From contig CAYPXY010000016.1 of NCBI GenBank assembly GCA_964414815.1, forward strand, positions 18,601 through 82,600: a stretch of 64,000 nt of DNA, in the 5' to 3' direction. Below the pieces are notes generated by a model that worked only from the letters and a program-made list of their open reading frames with translations, ran no database searches and was not told where the DNA came from. This document shows positions 8,804-17,610 of the stretch, one piece after another (position 1 is the stretch's first letter; each line of letters starts with the position of its first letter). The position numbers and the translations under genes are program-made. Source of the DNA: Mariniblastus sp964414815. GTDB lineage: Bacteria; Planctomycetota; Planctomycetia; Pirellulales; Pirellulaceae.

Positions 8804-11070
8804 CGCAAACCTGTTTCCTTTTTCGTCACCGGTATCATTCCTGCAAAACAAATCGCAGCGGAATGATGCTGCCCCAGTTGTCGATAGGCTCGCCCCATAC
8901 ACTGGAGTGCCCGTTGTTTGTCTCCTTCCACCATCTCTTGCGCAAACAATTGTTCGCAGACATTGATACACTCTTCGGCTCGACGCATATCGATGTAAAT
9001 TTCGGCCAACTGCAACAAGGACCGCCGAGACCAGGTATCGGGCTCTTCGATTTCTGCCAGAAACTCGAAAACAGAACTGGCCCGATCGGTTTCACCCGAA
9101 AAATAAAGCTGAACCGCCAGTTCAAATAGAAACTGACGGCGCCAGGCGGTGAGGGTGGTACTATCGGCGGCCAACGTCAACATCTCGATCGTCTTGTCCC
9201 GGAACCCCAATTCCAGCCAGGCTTTGGAGGCGATGTAAATATCCAGAAAGTTTTCGAATTGATGATCCGAGATCGCAGCAACCGTCGTCAACAGCCGATT
9301 CGACTCGGTATTCAAATTATGCTTGTCCGTCATGCCGAGATAGCGGGCCAGACTGGCGATCATCGCCGCCGTTGATTCGAGCGAACTGCCCTCGAACACC
9401 AGCCGATGATCGTACAGCACCCGATTGGCACTCAGCGGCTGGTTCGAGATGATGTAGCCGCGAGAGAGCGTCAACGCCGCCAGTCGTCGCTGATCGTCCA
9501 GCCGCGTCAACGACAACGATCGCCCTGCCGCCTTGATCGACTCGGAGATCTGGTTCGCTTCGAGATAGAGCTGTCCCACCAGCCAGTACGCCGTGGATTG
9601 CAATTCGTGGAGCTGTGACTGGTCGATGGCGGAATAAAAATACTTGATGGCCGACTCATTTCGGCCCAGCCGCATTTCAACCTTGCCGAGATTGAAAAAT
9701 GCTTTCGCCAAGATTTCTTCCTTGGGATTTTGCCGAAGCAGTTCCTGATAGTAGTTGGACGCCCGATCCAGATCGCCTTCGATGAAACGAAGTCCTGCTT
9801 GCGACATCAGCGCCGCCGTTACGCGATGATCGCCGGGGAAGCGAAGTAAAAAGCGACGATAAACCCGCTCCATGGCAAGCGGAAAGTAATGTTGGGCCAA
9901 TTCACTGCTTTCGGCCAGCGACTGCAGGTGAATGCCCTGTTCATCCTGAAACCAAATCACCCCCAACGGTATCAGAATGCTGTCCAGGATAATCCCCACC
10001 GAGGTGTTGCGGGCGCGAATCGATTTGGATCGTGCTGCAATCAGTGCCTGGGCTTCGTGACTGGCCAGCAAATCGCCCTCACATGCTACCACCAGTTGCT
10101 TCAGAAGTTCCGTAACCGGCACGAGCGGAGAATCCACATCGACGGTGATCATGTCCAGTGAATCGCTGGTTCGCTGAACCACCGAAATTTGGGGGTGATC
10201 CGGTGCGTCACTGATTCGGTCCGCAATTTCAACGGACTCCTCTTCCTCAGCCTGTTTGCCGGCGGCTTGCTCTTCAACCGGATTACCCATCCGCCTTCTC
10301 AGTCGGCGACTGTTGGCCGCTTCGGTTTCGAGTGGCAGATTGACTAACTCCAACAGCTCATCCACCGAAGGTCGGGCCGTATGAAATACGACTCCATCCG
10401 ATTTTCGGGGATCGAAATGGTATTTGGCGAGTACGATTTCCTGGAGTGCCTGGCCAAGCTGATAGTTAATTTGGGCTCGTAGCGAATTTGGCATTTCATC
10501 CTGGCGGGCCGATTCCAGATAGAGTTCGTACAACAGCACCAAGGCTTCGTTGGCGTTGTTTCGTCCCATCCAAGTCCGGCTCATTCCGGACATTGCCACC
10601 CAACGGTGAATGGGGGCCGGACGATTCTCCAGCACACGACGGTAATATTCTGAAGCCGCCTTAAAATTACTGTTAAATTCTTCACATAAAGCGAATTTTA
10701 GCAACAGTTCGTTGGTAGTGCGGCCCAGCGCCTGTTCGGCTTGTTGGTATCGCCTGACCGCTTGGGAAAAATTTTGGATTTTGAGATAGGAGTCGCCTTG
10801 CTGCTCTAAAACTCCACCATCTGCAGTTCGGTTGCCAGTGTCGAAACTGGCAAGTCTCCCAGATACCCGATCTTTGCCAGCCGATTGGGTAGGGATATCG
10901 AGGTCCTCCGTATTGACCGGCGAGGCCCCCGAATCATGGGGCGCAGAATGCTGCGGCAACTTGCTGTCATGCTGTCTTGACTTGATGTCAGACAGCAGCA
11001 AGTAGCTCAGTCCCACGATCACGCCAACGGCGAAAAAAGTGGAAACCATCCAGTATTCCGCTTTGAACAT
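8800..11070 (-). CDS. Membrane-anchored TPR protein with an STN/secretin-like domain
   Basis: A 756-residue protein with one N-terminal transmembrane helix (about 8-27: MVSTFFAVGVIVGLSYLLL). TPR repeats follow (about 75-180 and again 390-700, for example DSYLKIQNFSQAVRRYQQAE and NPKEEILAKAFFNLGKVEMR). Between the TPR blocks, about 300-380, is a short-N-terminal/secretin-N-like module (VDVDSPLVPVTELLKQLVVA, then RNTSVGIILDSILIPLGVIW). Such modules occur in secretins and TonB receptors and mediate contacts across the periplasm. It is the first gene of a four-gene coupled unit ending in the sigma-54 activator. A role in flagellar assembly or envelope passage is inferred from location only. Confidence 0.8.
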   Translation of the reverse strand: MFKAEYWMVSTFFAVGVIVGLSYLLLSDIKSRQHDSKLPQHSAPHDSGASPVNTEDLDIPTQSAGKDRVSGRLASFDTGNRTADGGVLEQQGDSYLKIQNFSQAVRRYQQAEQALGRTTNELLLKFALCEEFNSNFKAASEYYRRVLENRPAPIHRWVAMSGMSRTWMGRNNANEALVLLYELYLESARQDEMPNSLRAQINYQLGQALQEIVLAKYHFDPRKSDGVVFHTARPSVDELLELVNLPLETEAANSRRLRRRMGNPVEEQAAGKQAEEEESVEIADRISDAPDHPQISVVQRTSDSLDMITVDVDSPLVPVTELLKQLVVACEGDLLASHEAQALIAARSKSIRARNTSVGIILDSILIPLGVIWFQDEQGIHLQSLAESSELAQHYFPLAMERVYRRFLLRFPGDHRVTAALMSQAGLRFIEGDLDRASNYYQELLRQNPKEEILAKAFFNLGKVEMRLGRNESAIKYFYSAIDQSQLHELQSTAYWLVGQLYLEANQISESIKAAGRSLSLTRLDDQRRLAALTLSRGYIISNQPLSANRVLYDHRLVFEGSSLESTAAMIASLARYLGMTDKHNLNTESNRLLTTVAAISDHQFENFLDIYIASKAWLELGFRDKTIEMLTLAADSTTLTAWRRQFLFELAVQLYFSGETDRASSVFEFLAEIEEPDTWSRRSLLQLAEIYIDMRRAEECINVCEQLFAQEMVEGDKQRALQCMGRAYRQLGQHHSAAICFAGMIPVTKKETGLR

Positions 11071-11090
11071 AGGGATCGAACGACAAATTT

Positions 11091-11106
11091 CGGCAAGTCA
11101 TAGGCA
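11091..11106 (+). promoter_or_regulatory. Weak sigma-54-like site and adjacent palindrome upstream of flgM
   Basis: CGGCAAGTCATAGGCA has GG and GC at the correct 10-nt spacing but matches the sigma-54 consensus only partly. It is followed at 11108-11123 by a perfect palindrome, GATTGT-TTGC-ACAATC. Both sit in the divergent gap between the TPR gene and flgM. A promoter or operator here is plausible, but the match is weak. Confidence 0.3.
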
Positions 11107-11247
11107 TGATTGTTTGCACAATCGGAAAAGTCTTCCTTATCAATACAGCCATCGGCGGGAAACGCAAGATCGCTTTAAGAATTTTCCGCAAGTCTGGCGA
11201 ATCGGGTTCGATTACATAGTTGTCAGAACAATCGCGAAAGGAAAACC

Positions 11248-11520
11248 ATGGAAATTTCAAAACATGGAAAACACCTGAATTCTCTCCAGCCTCACATTCA
11301 TCCAGCCACGCCCGCAGGCGTTCAGGCCGGTGAATCGCGGGCCAGTGGAGAAGTCAAACGAACCGATGGGGTTACTTCCCAGCGGTTGATTGATCGATTG
11401 CAAGATAATGCCGAAGTTCGCGACCGGCAGTTAGCTGAGATTCAGGCCAGATATTTGGCGGGCGAGTATTCGACTCGAGCCGCACATTTGAAAGCCGCCG
11501 AGCAGATACTTGGTCTGTGA
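11248..11520 (+). CDS. flgM: Anti-sigma-28 factor FlgM-like protein
   Basis: A 90-residue protein with a disordered, polar N-terminus (HPATPAGVQAGESRASGEVK) and a C-terminal helical region (VRDRQLAEIQARYLAGEYST, then RAAHLKAAEQIL). This matches the FlgM pattern in which the C-terminal helices bind the flagellar sigma factor FliA until FlgM is exported on hook completion. The start has a good ribosome site (AAAGGAAAACC before ATG 11248). It lies directly upstream of flagellin, the classic target of sigma-28. FlgM proteins diverge widely, so the call leans partly on context. Confidence 0.8.
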   Translation: MEISKHGKHLNSLQPHIHPATPAGVQAGESRASGEVKRTDGVTSQRLIDRLQDNAEVRDRQLAEIQARYLAGEYSTRAAHLKAAEQILGL

Positions 11521-11521
11521 T

Positions 11522-11586
11522 GTTTCAGCTCTCTGGCGAGCAAGTCTGAGCGTAATTCAGGATCAGCAAGGATGCTGATCTGAAAC
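11522..11586 (+). promoter_or_regulatory. Nested hairpin in the flgM-fliC gap (leader or attenuator)
   Basis: A perfect 8-bp stem, GATCAGCA (11561-11568) and TGCTGATC (11573-11580), has a four-base loop AGGA. An outer repeat, GTTTCAG (11522-11528) and CTGAAAC (11580-11586), can pair around it, sharing one base with the inner stem. No T-run follows, so it is not a standard terminator. It lies 57 nt before the fliC start and could be a 5' leader structure. No clear sigma-28 promoter was found in the gap. Confidence 0.5.
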
Positions 11587-11642
11587 TGTAAGGACACAAC
11601 CGTTTAATTAACTCTTTTGTCTAAGTTTCGGAGATCCATTCC

Positions 11643-13055
11643 ATGCTAGGTCTAGTCAACAATCCAGGCGCCCTCAATGCCCAACACAATCTGGGACGCG
11701 TCAACAACCAACTGAACACCTCGATCGAACGTCTGTCATCCGGTTTGCGAGTCAACCGCGGTGCCGACGGTCCTGCCGCGCTCGTCATTTCGGAAAAGCA
11801 ACGCGCTCAGATTTCCGGTCTGCGTACCGCGATCGACAACACTGAAAAGGCTGTCGCGGTCGTCCAAACGGCCGAAGGTGCCTTGTCTGAAATCAACAGC
11901 CTGCTCGTCAAAATTCGAAGCCTGGCTATTGATTCTGCCAATACCGGTGTGAACGATGAAACCGCGTTGGCCGCCAACCAGGCTGAAATTTCAAATGCTC
12001 TGGATACCATCAACCGAATTGCCAACAATACTCAATTCGGTAACAAAAAGCTGCTCGACGGAACCTCCGGAGTCAATGGCGTTGCCAGCGACGCCGATGT
12101 GACGTTTATGAAAGCCACGTCCGAAACGATGGCGGGCAACTATGCCCTCGCAGTTACCACGATGGGCGAACAAGCCCATGCAACCGCCGGTACCGCACAG
12201 ACCGCAGCGCTGGCCAACGACGAAATCGTCAGCATCAACGGTGTCTCGATCACCTTGAGTGCCGGTTTGAGCCGTACACAAGTTCAAGCCCGAATCAATG
12301 AGTTCAGCAGCCAAACCGGTGTGATCGCCGAAGAAGGCGCTGGCAACGCTACCCGCTTGCGAACCACGCAATGGGGTTCGGCCGCCAAGCTGGACGTCAT
12401 CTCCAATCAGGCCGCAGCAGCAGACAGCTCCGGATTTGGAAACGCTTTGGTGAGCGATACGGGTGTGGACGTGGTTGCCACCGTTGACGGCACTTCATTC
12501 ACAGGCGTTGGAAACGTGTTGACCGCCAACTCGGGCGCGGCCAAAGGCTTGAAAGTCCAATTCGCCGCAGATCCGAGCAATGCGTTTCAAACCGTCACCG
12601 GTGCTCAAGGCAACATGACCGTGACCAACAATGCGTTGGTTTTCCAGATCGGTGCCAACCAGCATCAAACGGCTGAAATCGCCATTGATAGTGTGCGGGC
12701 AGCCGGTTTGGGTGTCGGCGTCTCGGGCAACCAATTTGCATCACTCAATGACATCGAAGTCACATCGGCCGGCAAAGCCCAAGACACGCTGGCCATTGTC
12801 GATGCCGCGATTGACGAAATCTCCAACCTGCGAGGCACGCTGGGAGCTTTCCAAGGCAACACCCTGGAATCGATCGCCAGCAACATGCGAACCACGCTGG
12901 AAAATACGGTCAATGCTGAATCGGTTATTCGCGATACCGACTTTGCAACTGAGATCTCCAACTTCACCAACGCACAAGTGCTGGTGCAAGCGGGAACATC
13001 CGTCTTGTCAAGTGCGAACCAGTCTTCACAGTTGATCCTTTCACTCCTTCGATAA
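11643..13055 (+). CDS. fliC: Flagellin
   Basis: Filament subunit, 470 residues. The N-terminal D0/D1 domain is clear (LNTSIERLSSGLRVNRGADG, then KAVAVVQTAEGALSEINSLL). The C-terminal D1/D0 domain is also clear (NLRGTLGAFQGNTLESIASN to SVLSSANQSSQLILSLLR). A flagellin-IN-type segment (SINGVSITLSAGLSRTQVQA) sits in the variable middle near residues 195-225. The leader before ATG 11643 includes GGAG as ribosome site. A strong intrinsic terminator follows 65 nt after the stop, as expected for a highly expressed monocistronic gene. Confidence 0.97.
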   Translation: MLGLVNNPGALNAQHNLGRVNNQLNTSIERLSSGLRVNRGADGPAALVISEKQRAQISGLRTAIDNTEKAVAVVQTAEGALSEINSLLVKIRSLAIDSANTGVNDETALAANQAEISNALDTINRIANNTQFGNKKLLDGTSGVNGVASDADVTFMKATSETMAGNYALAVTTMGEQAHATAGTAQTAALANDEIVSINGVSITLSAGLSRTQVQARINEFSSQTGVIAEEGAGNATRLRTTQWGSAAKLDVISNQAAAADSSGFGNALVSDTGVDVVATVDGTSFTGVGNVLTANSGAAKGLKVQFAADPSNAFQTVTGAQGNMTVTNNALVFQIGANQHQTAEIAIDSVRAAGLGVGVSGNQFASLNDIEVTSAGKAQDTLAIVDAAIDEISNLRGTLGAFQGNTLESIASNMRTTLENTVNAESVIRDTDFATEISNFTNAQVLVQAGTSVLSSANQSSQLILSLLR

Positions 13056-13120
13056 ACTTTGAAGCTCCTCTTCTCTGAAGTTGGAGGCTAGACACCGCCA
13101 ACCGTTCGCCAACAAACGAC

Positions 13121-13166
13121 GGGGGAGATCGCCGAAAGGCACTCCCCCTCGTTTTATTTTTATTTT
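13121..13166 (+). terminator. Rho-independent terminator of fliC
   Basis: Stem GGGGGAG (13121-13127) and CTCCCCC (13142-13148) encloses a small inner hairpin, GCC-GAAA-GGC (13131-13140). A T-rich tract follows (TCGTTTTATTTTTATTTT). It separates fliC from fliD. Confidence 0.9.
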
Positions 13167-13192
13167 AACTGAGGCCTTTCCTCCAAAACATC

Positions 13193-15172
13193 ATGCTATC
13201 CATAGACGGACTTGTCAGTGGCCTCAACACTGAATCCATTATCAACAGCCTGATTTCGCTTCAGAACAAAAGGATTGAACCGTTCAATCAGCGGAAAGCC
13301 CAGATTCAGGTCAAACAGCAATCGCTACAAGGCGTCGAAGCCCGATTGCACAGCTTCCGGACCAAACTCAGCCAACTCAATCGTCCCGGCAGCAATCTGT
13401 TCAGCTCCCATCAAGTCACATCCAGCCACGAAGATATTCTCAAGGCCACCGCCAACGACCAGGCGATCGAAGGCTCCTACACCTTGCGGGTCAACTCGCT
13501 GGCCACCGCCCATCAGATCGGCTCCAATGGTCTTACCGGCGCCAGTCAGGAAATCACCACGGGAACCATCTCGTTTCAAGTAGGTGAACGTCCTCCCACC
13601 GAAATCACCATCGACGAAACTAACAACTCAGTCGCCGGTCTGGTCCAGGCCATCAATGCTCAGTCGTCCGACGTTTCAGCAATCATTGTCAACGATCCAT
13701 CGAGCGGAACCAGCCGAATCGTTTTGACCGCCAAACGAACGGGTGAATCCAACACGATCAACGTCCTCAACAACCTTCAGGAAGTGGACGGAATCGCTCG
13801 ACCCGATTTTTCCGGCGCTGCGATTCAGGAAGCTCGCGATGCCGAGATTCAGTTCGGCTCTGGACCGGGGGCCATCATCTCAAAATTTCAGTCCAACGTC
13901 GTCGACGGCTTGATCGATGGCGTCACGCTCCATTTGGCATCCGCCAACCCGGGTCAGGAAGTTCGTGTCACGACGACCCGCGACACGAAACCGGCGGAAC
14001 AGGCGATCAAGGAGTTCGTGGATGAATTCAACAACCTGATGTCATTCATCAACGAGCAGTCCAAGTTTGATACCGCCACTCAAACGGCCAATCCACTGTT
14101 GGGAAATCGAAATGTTTCCGACCTCAAGAATCAGCTTCTGTCGATGGTCACGGAAGCCGTTCCCGGCATGTCAGGAGGTTTGAATCGCCTTTCGCAAATC
14201 GGAATCGCGATTGATGGCACCGGGAAACTCAACCTGGACTCAGCCAAACTCAATCAAGCCTTGTCCGGCGACTTAACTGGCATCGTTCCCTCAGATATTG
14301 AGCGACTGTTCGGCATGAGTGGTGTCAGCTCCCATTCGGGAATTGAATTTTTTTCCGGCAGTTCTCGAACTCAGGCGTCTCAGACTCCGATTCAGGTCGA
14401 TATTCTGCAAGCCGCCGAGCAAGCCACCCTCTCCGCCGCATCCGCACTTGCGGGCGGCCCGATTGTCATCGACTCCAGTAACCACCAGTTCCGTGTCACC
14501 CTCGACGGGCTCCAGAGTGAAGAATTATCGCTGACGGCAGGCTCGTACACTCAAGCCGAGCTGGCCGCCCATCTCCAGTCCGTCATCAACGCATCTGCGA
14601 CCTTGGGTTCCCGAGAAGTTTCGGTCACCGTCGAGGGGGGACACCTGCAAGTCACATCACATTCTTATGGAAGTGCTTCGACCGTCTCTGGATTTACCGG
14701 TTCGGCCATCGAAATACTCGGTTTCTCCGGAGAGGAACAGGGCGTCGGAAAAGACGTGGCAGGTTCGTTCATCGTCAACGGCGTGGTTGAGCAAGCGGTT
14801 GGCACAGGGCGCCTGCTGATCGGCAACAGCAACAACCCTCACACCGCCGACTTGCAGGTTCGCGTCACATTGTCACCCCATCAGGTGGGTGATGGTCCTG
14901 AAGGCAGTCTGACCGTTACGCATGGCGCAACCTTCCGGGTTGATGCGCTATTGAACGCATTTTTGGATTCTGAAGGTGGTACGATGTCCACACTCAACAA
15001 TGAATTCAAACAACAGATCGAGTCGATGGATAAATCGATCCAGCGAATCCAGGATATTACGGAGTCGAAACGTCAGTATCTGGTCAAGCAATTTGCCACG
15101 CTGGAGCGAACGTTAAGTTCGCTTCAGGCAACCGCCTCGATTGTCAGTTCGCAACTGGCCCAGATCCAATAA
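13193..15172 (+). CDS. fliD: Flagellar filament cap protein FliD (HAP2)
   Basis: Cap at the filament tip that guides flagellin insertion. The N-terminus (MLSIDGLVSGLNTESIINSL) is the FliD_N hallmark, and YTLRVNSLATAHQIGSNGLT near residue 100 continues the domain. Hook-IN-like segments occur near residues 130-180 and 420-490. The C-terminal coiled coil (EFKQQIESMDKSIQRIQDIT, then LVKQFATLERTLSSLQATAS) is typical of FliD_C. The 659-residue length is on the long side because of a duplicated IN-type module in the middle. fliS follows 9 nt later. Confidence 0.95.
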   Translation: MLSIDGLVSGLNTESIINSLISLQNKRIEPFNQRKAQIQVKQQSLQGVEARLHSFRTKLSQLNRPGSNLFSSHQVTSSHEDILKATANDQAIEGSYTLRVNSLATAHQIGSNGLTGASQEITTGTISFQVGERPPTEITIDETNNSVAGLVQAINAQSSDVSAIIVNDPSSGTSRIVLTAKRTGESNTINVLNNLQEVDGIARPDFSGAAIQEARDAEIQFGSGPGAIISKFQSNVVDGLIDGVTLHLASANPGQEVRVTTTRDTKPAEQAIKEFVDEFNNLMSFINEQSKFDTATQTANPLLGNRNVSDLKNQLLSMVTEAVPGMSGGLNRLSQIGIAIDGTGKLNLDSAKLNQALSGDLTGIVPSDIERLFGMSGVSSHSGIEFFSGSSRTQASQTPIQVDILQAAEQATLSAASALAGGPIVIDSSNHQFRVTLDGLQSEELSLTAGSYTQAELAAHLQSVINASATLGSREVSVTVEGGHLQVTSHSYGSASTVSGFTGSAIEILGFSGEEQGVGKDVAGSFIVNGVVEQAVGTGRLLIGNSNNPHTADLQVRVTLSPHQVGDGPEGSLTVTHGATFRVDALLNAFLDSEGGTMSTLNNEFKQQIESMDKSIQRIQDITESKRQYLVKQFATLERTLSSLQATASIVSSQLAQIQ

Positions 15173-15181
15173 CCGCTTCCC

Positions 15182-15598
15182 ATGATCCCCATGTCATCCC
15201 CCCCCTCCTACGCCTTTCGCTCCCAGCTCCAGGGCTGGACCCGAATCGACATGCTGTTGGAACTGTATGATCGTGCGATCTTGGCCACACGGGCGGCCGA
15301 AGAAGCGAAATTAACGGATCGCCACCAATTTGCCGAAAACTTTCTGGAAGCCCAGAAGTACATTCTGGCAATCCAGAGCGGCTTGAATCCGGACGACCAT
15401 GAAATTGCCATGAATATTTCTCGGCTGCTTCATTTCGCTTCGACGCAGCTTGCCAGTCACCAGTTCGCGGCCGCGATCGACGTTTTGCAATCGCTGCGTA
15501 GTGGTTTTGAAGCCATCCGCGAGGAAGCAACCCAACTCGAACAGGAGGGCGTTATTCCTCCGATCAACTTGACATCCGGATTCAACGCACTCGCCTAG
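15182..15598 (+). CDS. fliS: Flagellin export chaperone FliS-like
   Basis: A 138-residue helical protein. The segment QLQGWTRIDMLLELYDRAIL is equivalent to the FliS helix that starts with the conserved Leu-Tyr-(D/E)-(G/R)-Ala pattern. FliS binds the C-terminus of unpolymerised flagellin and delivers it to the export gate. Position directly after fliD is the usual FliD-FliS order. The initial MIPM leaves two candidate ATGs (15182 and 15191). The end is more divergent than in model FliS proteins. Confidence 0.85.
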   Translation: MIPMSSPPSYAFRSQLQGWTRIDMLLELYDRAILATRAAEEAKLTDRHQFAENFLEAQKYILAIQSGLNPDDHEIAMNISRLLHFASTQLASHQFAAAIDVLQSLRSGFEAIREEATQLEQEGVIPPINLTSGFNALA

Positions 15599-15646
15599 CA
15601 TCATCGATCTCCGTTCAACATTGAATTTACGACAAGGTGGTCTCCA

Positions 15647-17188
15647 TTGAACACAACCCTCATCCGACAGCAAAAAACCATCGAACAGTTTGCCACGTCA
15701 AAGCGGATGCAGACTCTGCCCGAAGTAGCCGTCCGGTTGCTCAAGATCGCGCAACAGGCGGATCCCGATTTTAATGAGCTATCCCGGATCATTCGTTCGG
15801 ATCCGGTCATCAGCGGTCGCGTGTTGAAAACCGTCAATTCTGCGATCTACGGATTTCGGCACCGGATCGAGAGCATTGAGGAAGCGATTCCCAAAATCGG
15901 GCTGACGATGCTGCGAACGATTATCTTGGGATTTCATATTGCCGGTCAGGAAATTTCTGAAAGTGGACTGAAGCCGGTTCTGCAGTCCCATTGGCGGAGT
16001 TCCATTACACAGGCCGCCATCGCCGGGCTGATCGGCGAACGAATCGCGCGCGGAAAGGCAGATTCGTTCTTTCTGGCTGCGATGCTGCAGGACATCGGGA
16101 TTCTGGCCATGCTGGCCGAAGCCCCCGAAGAATATGTCAACCACGTTCTGGATCGAGCCAAGTTTCCGGAAGTCGTTTCCGCAGAAAAAAGTTACTTTGG
16201 ATTCAGCCACGTCGACGTCACCAACGCCATTCTGGATCAATGGGGATTATTGGATTGCTTCGGCAACGCGATCGCACACCACCACAACCGGATCGTTCCA
16301 CCGGACTCATCGAAGAACACCCAACTGGCGGCTGTCCTGCAGGCGTCCAACATGGGGGCCGAAATGTTGTTCTCGACCCGCAATTCGGCGTTGCGTTTAC
16401 CGGCGGCCGTCTTGCAATGGGCGGACTTTCTCAGCAGCCGACTGGGTATCAACGAAACCACGGCCACCAGTATCCTGGAAGAAGTTCCCTCGCGTGTCAA
16501 CGAACAGTGCGCCCTGTTTTCGTTCGACATCGGCAGTCAGGTCTGCCCCGAACAAGTCATCACGGAGGCCAAGGAGTTGTTGCTTGAGATCGCTCTGAAT
16601 CAACAACTGGAAGTCGTTAAAACGAATCAGTCCCGCAAATTCAATCTGCATGAAGACCTGGTTTACAAGGACAGCCTGAGCGGACTTCACAATCGTCGGT
16701 TCATGAATGACAAGATGTTCGAGTGGTTTGAAGCATGCACCCGGAACAATCAACCGGCGGCTGCGATTTTCATCGACATCGACAAGTTCAAATCCATCAA
16801 CGATCGGTTTGGTCATGCCATTGGCGATCACGCGATCCAGCAAACGGCCGACTGGCTGAAAAAATCGATTCGCAGCCAAGACATTCTCATCCGTTTGGGC
16901 GGAGACGAATTTGTCATCTTTTTTCAGAACGTCCCTCAATCCGCATTCGAACAAATTGTGGAGCGGATGGGCAGCACCCGTCTGGAAATCGACACTCGCG
17001 ACGAGGAGCCTCTGATCCTCTCGTTCAGCATCGGAGGAATCTATCTCCCCGTCAATCATGGAACGGTACTCGACCCGAACTGGCTGATCGATCAGGCCGA
17101 TCAAGCCATGTACAAGGCCAAACGCAATGGGGGCGGGCAGGGTGACATTCGAATTCATGAAGTCAGCGACAACCCTTCGGGTGTTTAA
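15647..17188 (+). CDS. HDOD-GGDEF protein, predicted diguanylate cyclase
   Basis: The N-terminal HDOD domain (about 15-215) holds MQTLPEVAVRLLKIAQQADP and SDPVISGRVLKTVNSAIYGF. A C-terminal GGDEF domain follows (about 340-505) with SLSGLHNRRFMNDKM and an intact GGDEF at 418-422. An RxxD inhibitory site (RSQD, 409-412) lies exactly five residues before it, so product inhibition is expected. Predicted to make c-di-GMP, with HDOD as input. The TTG start at 15647 follows AAGGTGG at good spacing; no in-frame ATG sits nearby. Position behind fliS suggests control of motility. Confidence 0.9.
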   Translation: MNTTLIRQQKTIEQFATSKRMQTLPEVAVRLLKIAQQADPDFNELSRIIRSDPVISGRVLKTVNSAIYGFRHRIESIEEAIPKIGLTMLRTIILGFHIAGQEISESGLKPVLQSHWRSSITQAAIAGLIGERIARGKADSFFLAAMLQDIGILAMLAEAPEEYVNHVLDRAKFPEVVSAEKSYFGFSHVDVTNAILDQWGLLDCFGNAIAHHHNRIVPPDSSKNTQLAAVLQASNMGAEMLFSTRNSALRLPAAVLQWADFLSSRLGINETTATSILEEVPSRVNEQCALFSFDIGSQVCPEQVITEAKELLLEIALNQQLEVVKTNQSRKFNLHEDLVYKDSLSGLHNRRFMNDKMFEWFEACTRNNQPAAAIFIDIDKFKSINDRFGHAIGDHAIQQTADWLKKSIRSQDILIRLGGDEFVIFFQNVPQSAFEQIVERMGSTRLEIDTRDEEPLILSFSIGGIYLPVNHGTVLDPNWLIDQADQAMYKAKRNGGGQGDIRIHEVSDNPSGV

Positions 17189-17196
17189 GAGTTCTT

Positions 17197-17610
17197 GTGG
17201 ATCCGGACGATACGCAACCCCCGAAACCACCTATTGAAGAGGTATCCGGACCGCGCCGAGTCCTCTATTTGGGCTTGGCGGGTTTCTTTTTCGTCCTGGC
17301 CGTACTCGGAGTGATGCTGCCCGTGCTGCCCTGCACTCCCTTCCTGTTGTTGACCAGTTACTTCCTCGTCCGTTGCTCGCAACGATTGAATCATCGGCTG
17401 CTGGAATCCCGATTATTTGGCCCCCTTCTGCGCGAATGGCAGCACCACCGGCGAGTCCAGCCCCACATCAAAATCTCGGCCATCGTGATTATGGTGCTGT
17501 CGGTTGCCGCCACGCTCTACCTGACCGATTTTCCTTTGGTAGTTCAAGTGGCCGTCATGGTACTGGCGGTGATTGGCCTGTATGTCATTACTAACCTTCC
17601 GTCAAAATGA
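17197..17610 (+). CDS. DUF454 (YbaN-type) inner-membrane protein
   Basis: A 137-residue membrane protein. The DUF454 core is visible: LYLGLAGFFFVLAVLGVMLP, then VLPCTPFLLLTSYFLVRCSQ with the family Pro-x-x-Pro-x-x-Pro-Phe run, and the soluble patch RLFGPLLREWQHHRRVQPHIK. Two further membrane helices finish the chain (about 90-108 and 112-133). GTG 17197 starts 8 nt after the GGDEF gene, so the two are probably co-transcribed. The function of the family is unknown. Confidence 0.88.
   Translation: MDPDDTQPPKPPIEEVSGPRRVLYLGLAGFFFVLAVLGVMLPVLPCTPFLLLTSYFLVRCSQRLNHRLLESRLFGPLLREWQHHRRVQPHIKISAIVIMVLSVAATLYLTDFPLVVQVAVMVLAVIGLYVITNLPSK

Noticed and set aside
11521..11642. Sigma-28 promoter before fliC
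   Set aside because: No acceptable TAAA-N15-GCCGATAA match was found in the gap, even though FlgM implies sigma-28 is used.
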